From IMG/VR virus record IMGVR_UViG_3300023174_000178, positions 1 to 60,979 of that record: a DNA stretch of 60,979 bases; one strand, 5' to 3'. Below are positions 28,269-37,500 of this stretch, piece after piece. Position numbers and translations under genes: made by a program. The notes beneath the pieces were generated by a model that did no database searches, was not told the DNA's origin, and saw nothing but the letters and a program-made list of their open reading frames with translations. Position 1 is the stretch's first letter. Each line of letters starts with the position of its first letter. Source of the DNA: a virus.

Positions 28269-29993
28269 ATGTCAGGCGCAAATAATAGATTTAAGGTTGA
28301 TAACGGTCTAGTTGCTTCTGGCAACGCGATCTTCTATGATCGTGTCGACGTAGAAGCCAACGCGCACTTTAAAAACGACTTGTTCGTTGTATCTGGTAAC
28401 CTTGTAGTGAATGGATCTCTTGTATATGCTAACGTTACCATCGGTCAAGGTGGTGTTCTTCTCGTAGCAGATCAACAACCACTCGGTAATACTTCAAATC
28501 GTTTTAACGCTTTCGTATTTAATACGACGTCTTACGGAACGTTACGACCAGATGCAAACGGTGGAGCTCTTGGTACTACGACTGCTCGCTTCGACGTCTT
28601 TGCAAATAATATTACTGTTACGAATACAGTCAACTTCGGAAGTGGTGCAGGCGTTAACTCGACTCTCTATACTGGCACAGCAAGCAACGCTAACACCGTA
28701 TACAATATCTCGGCGAATGGTATCGTGGTGAGAACCGGTACAGGAACCGGCACGACAGTATCGATTGCTTCCACGAACGGCATAAGCGTAACAAACGGTA
28801 ATGGTGTTTCTGGAAATCCTACGATTGGATTCGTAGCGAATGCTGGTTTAACAGTGAATGCTGCAGGTGTGTTTGTTGATGCATCTGCTATTACTGTCGG
28901 TACACTTCCAGTGAATCGCGGTGGTACTGCAGGAAATGTTAATAATCTTTTACCTACGCAATCGGCTGGCGTAAAGGGTTACGTACTCTCGTCAAATGGT
29001 GCTGACGGCGTTCTTTATTGGTCTGCACTTGCTGGACCTCAAGGTGTGCAAGGTGCAACTGGTGCTCAAGGCGCTCAAGGCGCAACTGGTTCGCAAGGAC
29101 CAGTCGGTGCTCAAGGTGCTGCTTCGACTGTTCCTGGTCCACAAGGAGCACAAGGTATAACTGGAGCCCAAGGTGCTCAAGGAACAACCGGTTCTCAAGG
29201 ACCACAAGGACCTTCGGTTCAAGGACCAACTGGACCTCAAGGTGCTCAAGGTATTACAGGTGCACAAGGACCGCAAGGAACAACTGGTGCACAAGGCGCT
29301 GCTTCGACAGTTCCTGGCCCTCAAGGTGCTCAAGGTATTACAGGTGCACAAGGACCACAGGGGCCGCAAGGTCTTACAGGTGCACAAGGTGCTGCTTCGA
29401 CGGTTGCTGGTCCTCAAGGTTCTCAAGGTGCAACCGGTGCTCAAGGCGCAACCGGACCACAAGGTGCACAAGGTGTAACTGGCGCACAGGGCGCAACCGG
29501 TGCTCAAGGTGCAGCAGGCACAAGTATAACGGGTGCTCAAGGTGCAACTGGACCACAAGGTGCACAAGGAAGTGCAGCTTCAGCCGCTGCGCCTATTCTC
29601 AGACACGTCACTTCAGGATTTACAAGTGGCGGTCAAGTTTTTGTAACAGGGACTCAACCTACTGCTTCTGCAGCTGGTGATATCTGGATCGACACAGCTG
29701 GAACTACTGGATATACACAAAGTCTCTCGTCAAATGGATGGACTAAGTTGCCAAACGGAGCAATTATTCAGTGGGGAACGGTATCTATTACTCCGAATAA
29801 TACAGGATCTGGAACCTTCCCAACATCATTTACTACAGTCGGTCGAGCAGTAATGAACGGCGTAGGAGATCTGGGTGTATTTGGACAAGCTTCGAAAGGT
29901 GCAACCATTTATAGTGTATCGACAACTGGTTTCAGTTGGTTTAATGGAGATGAAACTTCTCACACTGGTTACTGGTTAGCAATGGGATATTAA
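28269..29993 (+). CDS. Collagen-like tail fibre protein
   Basis: A 574-aa protein in three parts. Residues ~1-255 are a beta-rich N-terminus ('[20 protein letters not shown]', '[20 protein letters not shown]'). Residues ~256-435 are Gly-X-Y collagen-like repeats dominated by GAQ, GPQ, GAT and GTT, interrupted three times by an '[20 protein letters not shown]' break. The last ~140 residues form a globular tip ('[20 protein letters not shown]', ending in an aromatic '[20 protein letters not shown]'). Phage collagen-like stretches form trimeric rods. Pro is mostly in the X position, but the VPG breaks give X-Pro-Gly sites. The ORFs on the other strand and frames across this region are artefacts of the repeat composition. 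Confidence 0.88.
   Translation: MSGANNRFKVDNGLVASGNAIFYDRVDVEANAHFKNDLFVVSGNLVVNGSLVYANVTIGQGGVLLVADQQPLGNTSNRFNAFVFNTTSYGTLRPDANGGALGTTTARFDVFANNITVTNTVNFGSGAGVNSTLYTGTASNANTVYNISANGIVVRTGTGTGTTVSIASTNGISVTNGNGVSGNPTIGFVANAGLTVNAAGVFVDASAITVGTLPVNRGGTAGNVNNLLPTQSAGVKGYVLSSNGADGVLYWSALAGPQGVQGATGAQGAQGATGSQGPVGAQGAASTVPGPQGAQGITGAQGAQGTTGSQGPQGPSVQGPTGPQGAQGITGAQGPQGTTGAQGAASTVPGPQGAQGITGAQGPQGPQGLTGAQGAASTVAGPQGSQGATGAQGATGPQGAQGVTGAQGATGAQGAAGTSITGAQGATGPQGAQGSAASAAAPILRHVTSGFTSGGQVFVTGTQPTASAAGDIWIDTAGTTGYTQSLSSNGWTKLPNGAIIQWGTVSITPNNTGSGTFPTSFTTVGRAVMNGVGDLGVFGQASKGATIYSVSTTGFSWFNGDETSHTGYWLAMGY
29034..29573 (+). repeat. Collagen-like Gly-X-Y repeat tract
   Basis: About 180 codons with glycine at nearly every third residue. 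Breaks carry the sequence AASTVPG or AASTVAG near 29119, 29299 and 29392, and there are short breaks at PSV and TSI. DNA repeats (GGTGCTCAAGG variants) follow from codon repetition. Confidence 0.9.
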
Positions 29994-29997
29994 TAAA

Positions 29998-30369
29998 ATG
30001 ACAATTTACTACAGCCCAACAACAAAAGGTTTTTACGATACTGATTTTGGGTATCCGTCATTGCCGCAAGATATTATTGAAATTACCAAAGAGAAACACG
30101 AGCAGTTTCTCCATGGTATGAATATGCAAAATAAAGAATTGGTTTTATCACAAGGAAAACTTGTTTTGCAAGATCGAGTCGTGGTAATTACTTGGGAACA
30201 AATTAAATCGAAAAGAAATAATCTTCTAGCTTTATCTGACTATACTCAAATGGCAGATTGGCCTGGAGATAAAACCGCTTGGGCTACGTATCGTCAAGCA
30301 CTCAGAGATCTTACTCAGACTTATACAAATGCCGCAGATGTCATTTGGCCAACTGCACCAGGAGCATAA
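29998..30369 (+). CDS. Tail fibre/tail assembly chaperone-like protein
   Basis: A 123-aa protein with the C-terminal pattern of phage tail-assembly chaperones found downstream of fibre genes: 'ITWEQIKSKRNNLLALSDYT', then 'MADWPGDKTAWATYRQALRD' and a final 'VIWPTAP'. These chaperones help the adjacent fibre trimerise or attach and are usually not in the virion. It follows the collagen-like fibre by 4 bp, which makes that fibre the likely client. The family resemblance is good; the client is inference. Confidence 0.75.
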   Translation: MTIYYSPTTKGFYDTDFGYPSLPQDIIEITKEKHEQFLHGMNMQNKELVLSQGKLVLQDRVVVITWEQIKSKRNNLLALSDYTQMADWPGDKTAWATYRQALRDLTQTYTNAADVIWPTAPGA

Positions 30370-30372
30370 TAA

Positions 30373-30816
30373 GTGCCTCTAGCTTTTTCGACCGCCAAAG
30401 CAGTTAAATATTGGAACGGCTCATCATGGGTCGGGAGTCAAGATTTTGGCGCGGTTAAAATGTGGAATGGATCTGCGTGGCAATATGTAGGTATTCGTCC
30501 TTACGCAGATATACCATTAGTCACTTTTTCTCCTGATGGTGGAACAAGCGGATCGCCGACCTATCTTTCTGATAATCAGTATACCGCGGATGCAGTGGTT
30601 ACTATTAATGCTTCTTCGAGTGTAGTATGGACTTATACTGGAGGAGATGGATTTAATGGATATGCTAACTTCGGAAGTGGAGGTAGCGGTTCATCGATTA
30701 CATTCCGTGCAGTATATACAGGCGGTTATAATAATCAGCAATTTAATGTGTCGGCGTCTGATGGCGCAACAACTAAATATTGGTTTATAGATTTAACATC
30801 AGATAGTTTTTCATAA
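30373..30816 (+). CDS. Small beta-rich tail-associated protein (GTG start)
   Basis: A 147-aa protein. GTG 30373 is chosen because AGGAG lies about eight bases upstream and no in-frame ATG is near. The N-terminus contains two short repeated aromatic units ('VKYWNGSSWVGSQDFGAVKM' then 'WNGSAWQYVG'), a motif common in fibre and tail-tip proteins. The rest is Gly/Ser/Thr-rich beta sequence with an Ig-like look ('SPTYLSDNQYTADAVVTINA'). Probably a fibre accessory or decoration protein; function unknown. Confidence 0.65.
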   Translation: MPLAFSTAKAVKYWNGSSWVGSQDFGAVKMWNGSAWQYVGIRPYADIPLVTFSPDGGTSGSPTYLSDNQYTADAVVTINASSSVVWTYTGGDGFNGYANFGSGGSGSSITFRAVYTGGYNNQQFNVSASDGATTKYWFIDLTSDSFS

Positions 30817-30832
30817 CACGGTAGAAGAATAA

Positions 30833-31162
30833 ATGGCACTGAAAGCAAACATAGTAATAGATCAAGGCACTTCATTTGCTACGTCTATTGATGTGACTGA
30901 TGAAAATGGTAACATCGTAAATCTTACAGGATTTACAGGTGCTGCTCAGATGCGTAAGCACTATACTTCTTCTGCTCAGACTGCATTTACAGTTTCGATT
31001 ACTGCCGTGACCGGTGTAGTTTCTCTTTCGATGTCGGCAAATACCACAAATGGTCTTACAGCAGGAAGATACGTATACGACTGCGAGCTAACCGATGGCA
31101 GCGGAACAGTTTCTCGTCTTGTTGAAGGTATCGTCACAGTTACACCAGGAGTTACAAGATAA
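30833..31162 (+). CDS. Small beta-sandwich tail protein
   Basis: A 109-aa protein: 'ALKANIVIDQGTSFATSIDV', 'GFTGAAQMRKHYTSSAQTAF', 'TAGRYVYDCELTDGSGTVSR'. This pattern recurs in small phage proteins encoded next to tail fibres, with a BppU-N-like or Ig-like beta sandwich. No enzymatic motif is seen. It ends in TAATG, coupled to the next small gene, and probably acts as a fibre-attachment or accessory virion protein. Confidence 0.7.
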   Translation: MALKANIVIDQGTSFATSIDVTDENGNIVNLTGFTGAAQMRKHYTSSAQTAFTVSITAVTGVVSLSMSANTTNGLTAGRYVYDCELTDGSGTVSRLVEGIVTVTPGVTR

Positions 31163-31407
31163 TGGCAGGTGCATCTCGTTTAGTTGCTACAATCACAAAT
31201 AACAACGGCAGATTGTCTTCTGCTGGACCTATAACTCTGAAGAATCAAATTCAGGAAATAAGAAGTATTGAAAACATTACGGACGTTAAAACTGTTGACG
31301 TCACGAATGGAGCTACATTAGTGTACAATTCTCAAAATGATAAATATGAGGTGAGACAATTACAAATCGCAGATCTCAATCTGGATCTCGATGGCGGATC
31401 ATTTTAA
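31162..31407 (+). CDS. Small fibre-region protein ending in LDGGSF
   Basis: An 81-aa protein. The central part 'LKNQIQEIRSIENITDVKTV' and 'NSQNDKYEVRQLQIADLNLD' resembles small proteins of marine T4-like fibre clusters. It ends in 'LDLDGGSF', nearly the same as the C-terminus of the 672-aa fibre encoded next ('GNLDGGTF'). The shared tail suggests a common assembly or docking peptide. It is coupled by overlap to the previous gene; function unknown. Confidence 0.7.
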   Translation: MAGASRLVATITNNNGRLSSAGPITLKNQIQEIRSIENITDVKTVDVTNGATLVYNSQNDKYEVRQLQIADLNLDLDGGSF

Positions 31408-31424
31408 CCTAAAGGAATAAAGCT

Positions 31425-33443
31425 ATGGCCACGGATGGCACTTTAATTCAAATTAAAAGGTCGTTAACGACAGCTGATGCGCCAACATTAGCTAACGGTG
31501 AATTAGCGTTTACAGCAAATGGCGATCACTTATTTATTGGTTCGAATGGTGCGTCAATCACCATTGCCGGTAAGTTTAATCCTGGTATACTGACCGCCAA
31601 CCAAGCACTCGTTGCTAACGGCACCGGTTATCTCGATGCTGTAAAAACTGCAAACCTTACCGTTCAGTCGATTACTGCTAACGGTACATCAACACCTGGC
31701 GCTGGCTATATGCTGGCAACCGATGCTGGCGGTAATGTTTTCTGGCAAGCGGCCGGTGCAGTATCTACCAATGCTGCTGCGACCTACGCTTGGACAAACA
31801 CACACAGCTTTGCTAACGTTGTCACATTCAATGGCGGTATTGTTGCTAACAGTGCACTGACAGCGAATGGCACGACCGGTTCTGCAGGACAAGTTCTTGC
31901 ATCGAACGGCACATCGGTATATTGGGTAACACCAACTGCCGCTGATATCACAGAAGTTACGGCTGGTGCCGGTCTAACAGGTGGTGGCACGTCAGGTGCT
32001 GTCACTCTTGATGTTGGCGCTGGTAACGGTATCAACGTTTATGCAGACAGTATCGAAGTGCTTGGCGCTAACGGTATTTCTGTTACTGCTGGTGGTGTTA
32101 ACGTTCTTGCTGGCACAAACGGCGGTCTTGTTGCAAATGCGACTGGCGTACACGTAAAAGCTGGTAGTACTCTTGTAAGTAACTCTATCGGTCTGCATGT
32201 TAATACAGCCAACCTTTCGATTGCTACATCTCAGCTAACTGGTGATGTTGCTCTTGGTTCAGGTACATCTGGCAACTACGTTGCTACTATCACATCTGGC
32301 AACGGTCTTTCTGGAAATGCTGCATCTGAAAGTAATGCGGTAACGCTTGCTGTTGTTGCTGGTAGCGGTATTGCTTCAAACTCGACAGGCGTACACGTTG
32401 TAGCTGGTAACAATACTCTTGTTTCGAATGCAACAGGTGTTTATGTTAACGCTGCTGCACTCTCAATTGCCACATCGCAACTAACAGGCGACGTTGCTCT
32501 TGGTTCGGGTACATCAGGCGACTACGTACAGAGCATCACTGCTGGTGCAGGTATTTCTGGTACAATTTCACAAGAAAGTGCCGCGGCAACCATTGCTGTC
32601 GTAGCAAATAATGGTATTACAGCTAACGCATCGGGCGTCTTTGCTGCGGCTGCGAATGGTATTTCTGTTGATGCAGCAGGTATCAACGTAGTAGGTGGTG
32701 CTGGCCTTGTAGCTAACTCGACAGGCGTTCATGTTGGTGCTGCTAACGGTATTAATGTCACTGCAGATGCAGTTGGTCTTACAACCGGTTCGACACTCAC
32801 AGTTAACTCTGCTGGTTTACATGTTAATACAACACTCAGCCTAACAAGCCTTTCAACATCCGGTAATATGGAAGTTGGCGGTAACCTTGTTGTTCTCGGA
32901 GATCTGCTTACAATCAACGTTGCTACGTTGGCTGTCGAAGACTCTCTGATCCAACTTGCTGCTAATAACACCGCATCTGATCTTCTTGACATTGGTTTCT
33001 ACGGAAACTACGAAGCTGGAGATTCTGGTGCGCATGAGCATACAGGTTTCTTCAGAGACGCTTCAGATAATGGCATCTATAAGATCTTTGTCGGTCTTGA
33101 AACTGCGCCAACAACAACTGTTGATACATCAGGCACAGGCTACGAAACAGGTACTCTCCAAGCGTATCTGAAATCAGGTGGCTTAATTTCGAATGCTACT
33201 AACGTTACTATTACTGCAAACTCTACGCTTGCGGTTGGTATCACTGCTAATACTCTTACTCTCTCGACTCCGCTTGCTGTGGGTTCAGGTGGTCTTGGTC
33301 TTAGCTCAATTACCTCTGGTGCAATTCTTGTAGGTAACGGCGCTGGAACAGCTACCGTTCTTACTGCTGGCACAAACGGTAAAATTCTACAATCAAACGG
33401 AACATCCGTAGTATACGGAAATCTTGATGGAGGCACGTTCTAA
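31425..33443 (+). CDS. Tail fibre protein with Mtd-like N-terminus
   Basis: A 672-aa fibre. The N-terminal ~50 residues ('LIQIKRSLTTADAPTLANGE', 'LAFTANGDHLFIGSNG') match the small attachment domain found at the N-terminus of Mtd-like and many other phage fibres. The shaft has repeated 'NSTGVHV.AGNNTLVSNATG' and 'SIATSQLTGDVALGSGTSG' units. A module near residue 490-590 ('LLTINVATLAVEDSLIQLAA', 'NNTASDLLDIGFYGNYEAGD') is shared with the 1071-aa fibre. The end is 'GNLDGGTF'. No reverse transcriptase or template repeat of a diversity-generating element is visible. Likely host-range determinant. Confidence 0.82.
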   Translation: MATDGTLIQIKRSLTTADAPTLANGELAFTANGDHLFIGSNGASITIAGKFNPGILTANQALVANGTGYLDAVKTANLTVQSITANGTSTPGAGYMLATDAGGNVFWQAAGAVSTNAAATYAWTNTHSFANVVTFNGGIVANSALTANGTTGSAGQVLASNGTSVYWVTPTAADITEVTAGAGLTGGGTSGAVTLDVGAGNGINVYADSIEVLGANGISVTAGGVNVLAGTNGGLVANATGVHVKAGSTLVSNSIGLHVNTANLSIATSQLTGDVALGSGTSGNYVATITSGNGLSGNAASESNAVTLAVVAGSGIASNSTGVHVVAGNNTLVSNATGVYVNAAALSIATSQLTGDVALGSGTSGDYVQSITAGAGISGTISQESAAATIAVVANNGITANASGVFAAAANGISVDAAGINVVGGAGLVANSTGVHVGAANGINVTADAVGLTTGSTLTVNSAGLHVNTTLSLTSLSTSGNMEVGGNLVVLGDLLTINVATLAVEDSLIQLAANNTASDLLDIGFYGNYEAGDSGAHEHTGFFRDASDNGIYKIFVGLETAPTTTVDTSGTGYETGTLQAYLKSGGLISNATNVTITANSTLAVGITANTLTLSTPLAVGSGGLGLSSITSGAILVGNGAGTATVLTAGTNGKILQSNGTSVVYGNLDGGTF

Positions 33444-33446
33444 TTT

Positions 33447-33638
33447 ATGGAAGCTGAATTTGTAAATGAGTATATCAATCGATTACTCGCGAGTGTACAT
33501 GATCTTACAAGTAAGAACGTAATGCTAGAAACGAAACTGGTCATGGCTGATAAAGCCATGGCCAGTCTTCAAGCAAAAATTGTTGATCTCGAGAAGCTTG
33601 GAAATAAAAACAAAAAAGCTGAAGATACTTCTGTATAA
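33447..33638 (+). CDS. Small coiled-coil protein in fibre region
   Basis: A 63-aa protein, three bp after the preceding fibre stop. The sequence is one continuous helix with heptad character ('NEYINRLLASVHDLTSKNVM', 'LETKLVMADKAMASLQAKIV') and a Lys-rich tail. Such small coiled-coil proteins occur beside fibre genes and may be an oligomerisation or chaperone factor. Its stop codon overlaps the next late-promoter box. Function unknown. Confidence 0.65.
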   Translation: MEAEFVNEYINRLLASVHDLTSKNVMLETKLVMADKAMASLQAKIVDLEKLGNKNKKAEDTSV

Positions 33639-33641
33639 ATA
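33634..33641 (+). promoter_or_regulatory. T4-type late promoter box before 281-aa fibre gene
   Basis: Exact TATAAATA overlapping the stop of the 63-aa gene, 51 bp before ATG 33693. Confidence 0.75.
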
Positions 33642-33692
33642 GAATATTAGAGGTTTACATAACCGCTTAGTTACTCTATATAGAGGTTGAGA

Positions 33693-34538
33693 ATGGCAAA
33701 TAAGTTTCAATTCAAGCGCACGACAGTCGCTGGTCGTACAGCTAATACTACTGACGTAGCAAACTCGGCCTTTATTGATAAGGGCGAATTCGCGGTCAAC
33801 TTAACTGACCGTAAAGTATTCTCTTCAGATGCAGCCAATGCCATCTTCGAAGTTGGATCAAATCTTTCTTCTCTCGCTGTCACTACAGTTGTCGCCAACG
33901 GTTCTTCAGGCACCGCGGGACAAGTTCTCACGTCAAACGGATCCGGCGTTTATTGGGGAGTAGGAGGCGGTGGAGGCAATACATATGCAAGTATTGCAAC
34001 TTACACCTACACTATCGCTTCGAATACTACCGTTATTACTGGCGCAGATGATAATACAGATGTTCTTTCGTATACCGCTGGACTCGAAAGCGTATACCTG
34101 AACGGTTCGAAACAAGTTCTTACAACAGATTACTTGACAACAAACTCTGGTGCTATTACATTTACTTCAAACGTATTTGCTGCTGACGTCGTAGAAATTG
34201 TTTCTGTAACTCCTCAGCTTTCTGTTTTAGTCGCAGATTCAAACACTCGAACAACAAACACCACATCAAATACGACAGTCGATTCTTTTAGTGCCGCTAA
34301 TTATCGATCTGCTAAATATTATGTACAAATCACTTCGGGTACTGACTATCACGTGACAGAAGTTTTGCTTATTCATGATGGTACAGAAGTTTATATTACT
34401 GAATACGGCACAGTTTATTCAAACACATCACTCGGCAACGTAAGTGCAAATATTAATACTGGTTATGTAGAGTTGCTCGTCGCTCCTTCCAATTCAGCGA
34501 GTACAGTAAAAACTCGTCGTCTTGCGATAGAAGTATAA
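33693..34538 (+). CDS. Short tail fibre/adhesin protein
   Basis: A 281-aa protein. ATG 33693 (MANKFQFKR) is preferred to the in-frame TTG at 33687 because AGAGGTTGAG precedes it. The N-terminal ~55 residues form an attachment domain like that of the 672-aa fibre ('FIDKGEFAVNLTDRKVFSSD'). A Gly stretch ('GVGGGGGNTY') is the hinge. The C-terminal ~100 residues ('YRSAKYYVQITSGTDYHVTE', 'VLLIHDGTEVYITEYGTVYS') are homologous to the C-terminal domain of the 684-aa repeat fibre. It has its own late promoter. Likely an exposed adhesin. Confidence 0.78.
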   Translation: MANKFQFKRTTVAGRTANTTDVANSAFIDKGEFAVNLTDRKVFSSDAANAIFEVGSNLSSLAVTTVVANGSSGTAGQVLTSNGSGVYWGVGGGGGNTYASIATYTYTIASNTTVITGADDNTDVLSYTAGLESVYLNGSKQVLTTDYLTTNSGAITFTSNVFAADVVEIVSVTPQLSVLVADSNTRTTNTTSNTTVDSFSAANYRSAKYYVQITSGTDYHVTEVLLIHDGTEVYITEYGTVYSNTSLGNVSANINTGYVELLVAPSNSASTVKTRRLAIEV

Positions 34539-34541
34539 ATA
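34534..34541 (+). promoter_or_regulatory. T4-type late promoter box before 1071-aa fibre gene
   Basis: Exact TATAAATA overlapping the stop codon of the 281-aa fibre gene, 29 bp before ATG 34571. TGAGGGA, a plausible ribosome site, lies between them. Confidence 0.75.
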
Positions 34542-34570
34542 AAGATAAAATCTGAGGGATAGGGAACCAG

Positions 34571-37500
34571 ATGGCAACTCCAAATAATTTTCGCGTTAAG
34601 AACGGCTTAACTGCCGCAAATGGTGTAACGGTTACTACAGGAAACGTAGTAATTTCGAACGGTCAGCTCATAATTAATGGGACTGCCATTAACTCGACCA
34701 GCATCAGTCAATCTGCAAACAATGCATACGCTAACGCAGTCAACTATGCAGACGGTAAAGCAGCAGATGCCTATGGTAATGCCGTAGCAGTCGCGACCGG
34801 TTCTTCAACCAATGCATATAATAATGCAGTTGCTTTTGCTGCGAATGCTAGCAATCTCACGACTGGAACACTTTCTCTGAATCGCCTTCCTGCGACAGTC
34901 AACGTATCTCTTGCTCTAAATGTTACAAATACTGTTAACATTTCAACGAGTAATTTAACAGTTTCTCAGGCAAATGATGTTGCCACTCTTACAGGAACTG
35001 TACTTTCATTTACAGATAGCCTGACAGAATCTACCAACACATATTACGCTGCAGTTAGTCATGATAAACTGATTACTTCAAAAAATTATGCTGTTGCTAA
35101 CGTACTCTATTCAGACTACGGTGAAATTTCTCGAACTGGAATGTTTGCGGTTGTAGGTATAGACACAACGAATAGCTCGATCTATGTTCGAGGCGTGACT
35201 GTCAATACCTCGGTGATCGCAATCGGAAATACTACAGTATCCAGCTTCATCAACTCGACTGCCTTTTCTGGTAATGGTGCATCGCTTACTTCTGTGAATG
35301 CCGCGACAGTTGGTGGAAACTCTGCTTCAGATCTTCGAACATATGCAGAAACGTATGCATCGAATGCTACCAATCTCGCATCTGGTACTGTGAATTCTGC
35401 ACGTCTTCCATCAGCGAATGATACGACAGCAGGCGCAGTCATTCTTGTTAACTCAGTAACAAACACTTCTATTACCGCAGCAGCTTCTGCCAACTCGGTA
35501 AAAACTGCTTATGATGCTGCGATCGCAGCGAATACGGCTGGAGGAACTGCAGCAGCAACTGCTTATAGTAACGGTGTAACGTATACTGATAATAAGGCAG
35601 CAAACGCATACTCGAACGCTATTGCAATTGCAGCGAATGCCACGAATCTGACTTCTGGTACAGTAAACATTTCTCGTATTCCAACAGTCGACGCAGTCAA
35701 TAACACTTCGATTACACTGATTCCAGTGGCTAATAATGTGAAGACTGCTTATGACGCTGCTATTACTGCAAATACAAATGCCGCTTCTGCTCTTGCAAAT
35801 GCTGCCACAGCATATACGAATGCTATCGCAATTGCTGCGAATGCAACCAATCTGACTTCTGGTACAGTTAACGCCGCTCGTCTTCCATCAGCAAATGCTA
35901 CTGTAGCAGGCGCAACACTTCTTGTCGATTCAGTATCGAATACTTCGCCGACTGCAGCAGCTTCTGCCAACTCTGTAAAGACTGCTTATGATGCGGCCAT
36001 AGCTGCTAATACGCTTGCCAATACTGCAGCAACTTCAGCAACTTCAGCATATTCAAACGCGGTGACTTACACAGATACGAAGATCGGAACAGCAAATACG
36101 GCAATGGTCGCGAATGCTGGAGCTGCATATACCAATGCAATTACGATCGCAGCAAATGCAACGAATCTGGCTTCTGGTACAGTAGCATTCGCTCGTCTTC
36201 CTTCTGTCGACTCGATTAGCAATACTTCGGTCGCGTTAGTGCCAGTTGCTAACAATGTGAAGACTGCATATGATGCGGCTATCACTGCCAATACAAACGC
36301 TCAAACAGCACTCACTGCCGCAGGAGCTGCTTATACCAATGCTGTATCTTATACAGACACAAAAATAGGTACAGCTAACACCGCCATGGCAGCGAATGCC
36401 GCGGCTGCTTACACGAATGCTATCGCATTTGCAGCGAATGCTTCGAATGCAAACAACGGTACTCTTGCTGAAGCTCGTCTTCCATACCGTATGAATCAAG
36501 ATCTGAGAACAACAGATTCTCCAACTTTTGCAAACGGCACATTTAATGGTTCTGTTTCAGTCGGTGGAAGCCTTACAATTACTGGTAACTTGATTTCAAC
36601 TAACGTACAAACTCTTTCTGTTGCCGATCCTCTGATTAAATTAGCTGTGAATAACCCGAGCGACTTGCTTTGGATTGGATTCACTGGTCACTATAGTGGA
36701 TCAGGTAATACAACAAACCATGCTGGTCTTGTTCGTAGTCCAGATACAAAAGAATTCATCCTCATGTCGACATATGGAGATGAAACGGCTGTTGCAAATA
36801 ATAATACGATCAACGTCGCCGACGCATCGTTTTCGTATGCAAACTTGCAAGTCAGCTTATTAAAGGCAGGAAACTCTACGGTATTCTCTACGATCAATTC
36901 TACGGCATTCAGTCAAACTGCTAACAATGCGACGAATCTTGGTGGACAAGCTGCAGCTTATTATACCAATGCGACAAATATCAGTACAGGCACACTTCCT
37001 TTTGCAAGATTGCCTTCGTTGTTTATTGGAACAACTACAATTCAGTCTACGAGTGCCGCCCAAGCAGTAAGCGGTATCACTACACTTGCCGCAGGTAACA
37101 CTACGATTACTGGATTTGTCAATGCTACTTCTTCGGTTAACTCGGCTATCTTAGCAGTCGGAACAAACTTTGTTGCAAATACTACACAAACAACACTAGC
37201 AACAAATATGCTTTTGAATAATGATAAACAATTAAGATTCCAAACAGCTAATACATCATCATATGCTTACTTTGTACAGCAAAGCGATGATAATTTTGTA
37301 TTGTATAGTTCAAATACCGCTGGCGGTGCAAGACCTATTTGGAGTGTTTTTGCTAATAGTATAACATCAAGTTTTAGCTTATCGGTTCCGACATCTATGA
37401 GTGCAAACCTTGTGATGGCCAACAACAACATCACTCGACCAATTCTGACAGGTTACACTGAGCACGAAGTTGCTAATACGGCAGCGACTGGATCATATAG

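Noticed and set aside
28992-29680. Cys/Arg/Ser-rich ORFs on the minus strand and other plus frames across the collagen-like tract
   Set aside because: They are frame shadows of the Gly-X-Y repeat; they have no ribosome site, and their composition follows from repeated GGTGCTCAAGG codons.
31425-34538. Diversity-generating retroelement linked to the Mtd-like fibre
   Set aside because: No reverse transcriptase, accessory gene or template/variable repeat pair was seen in the window.
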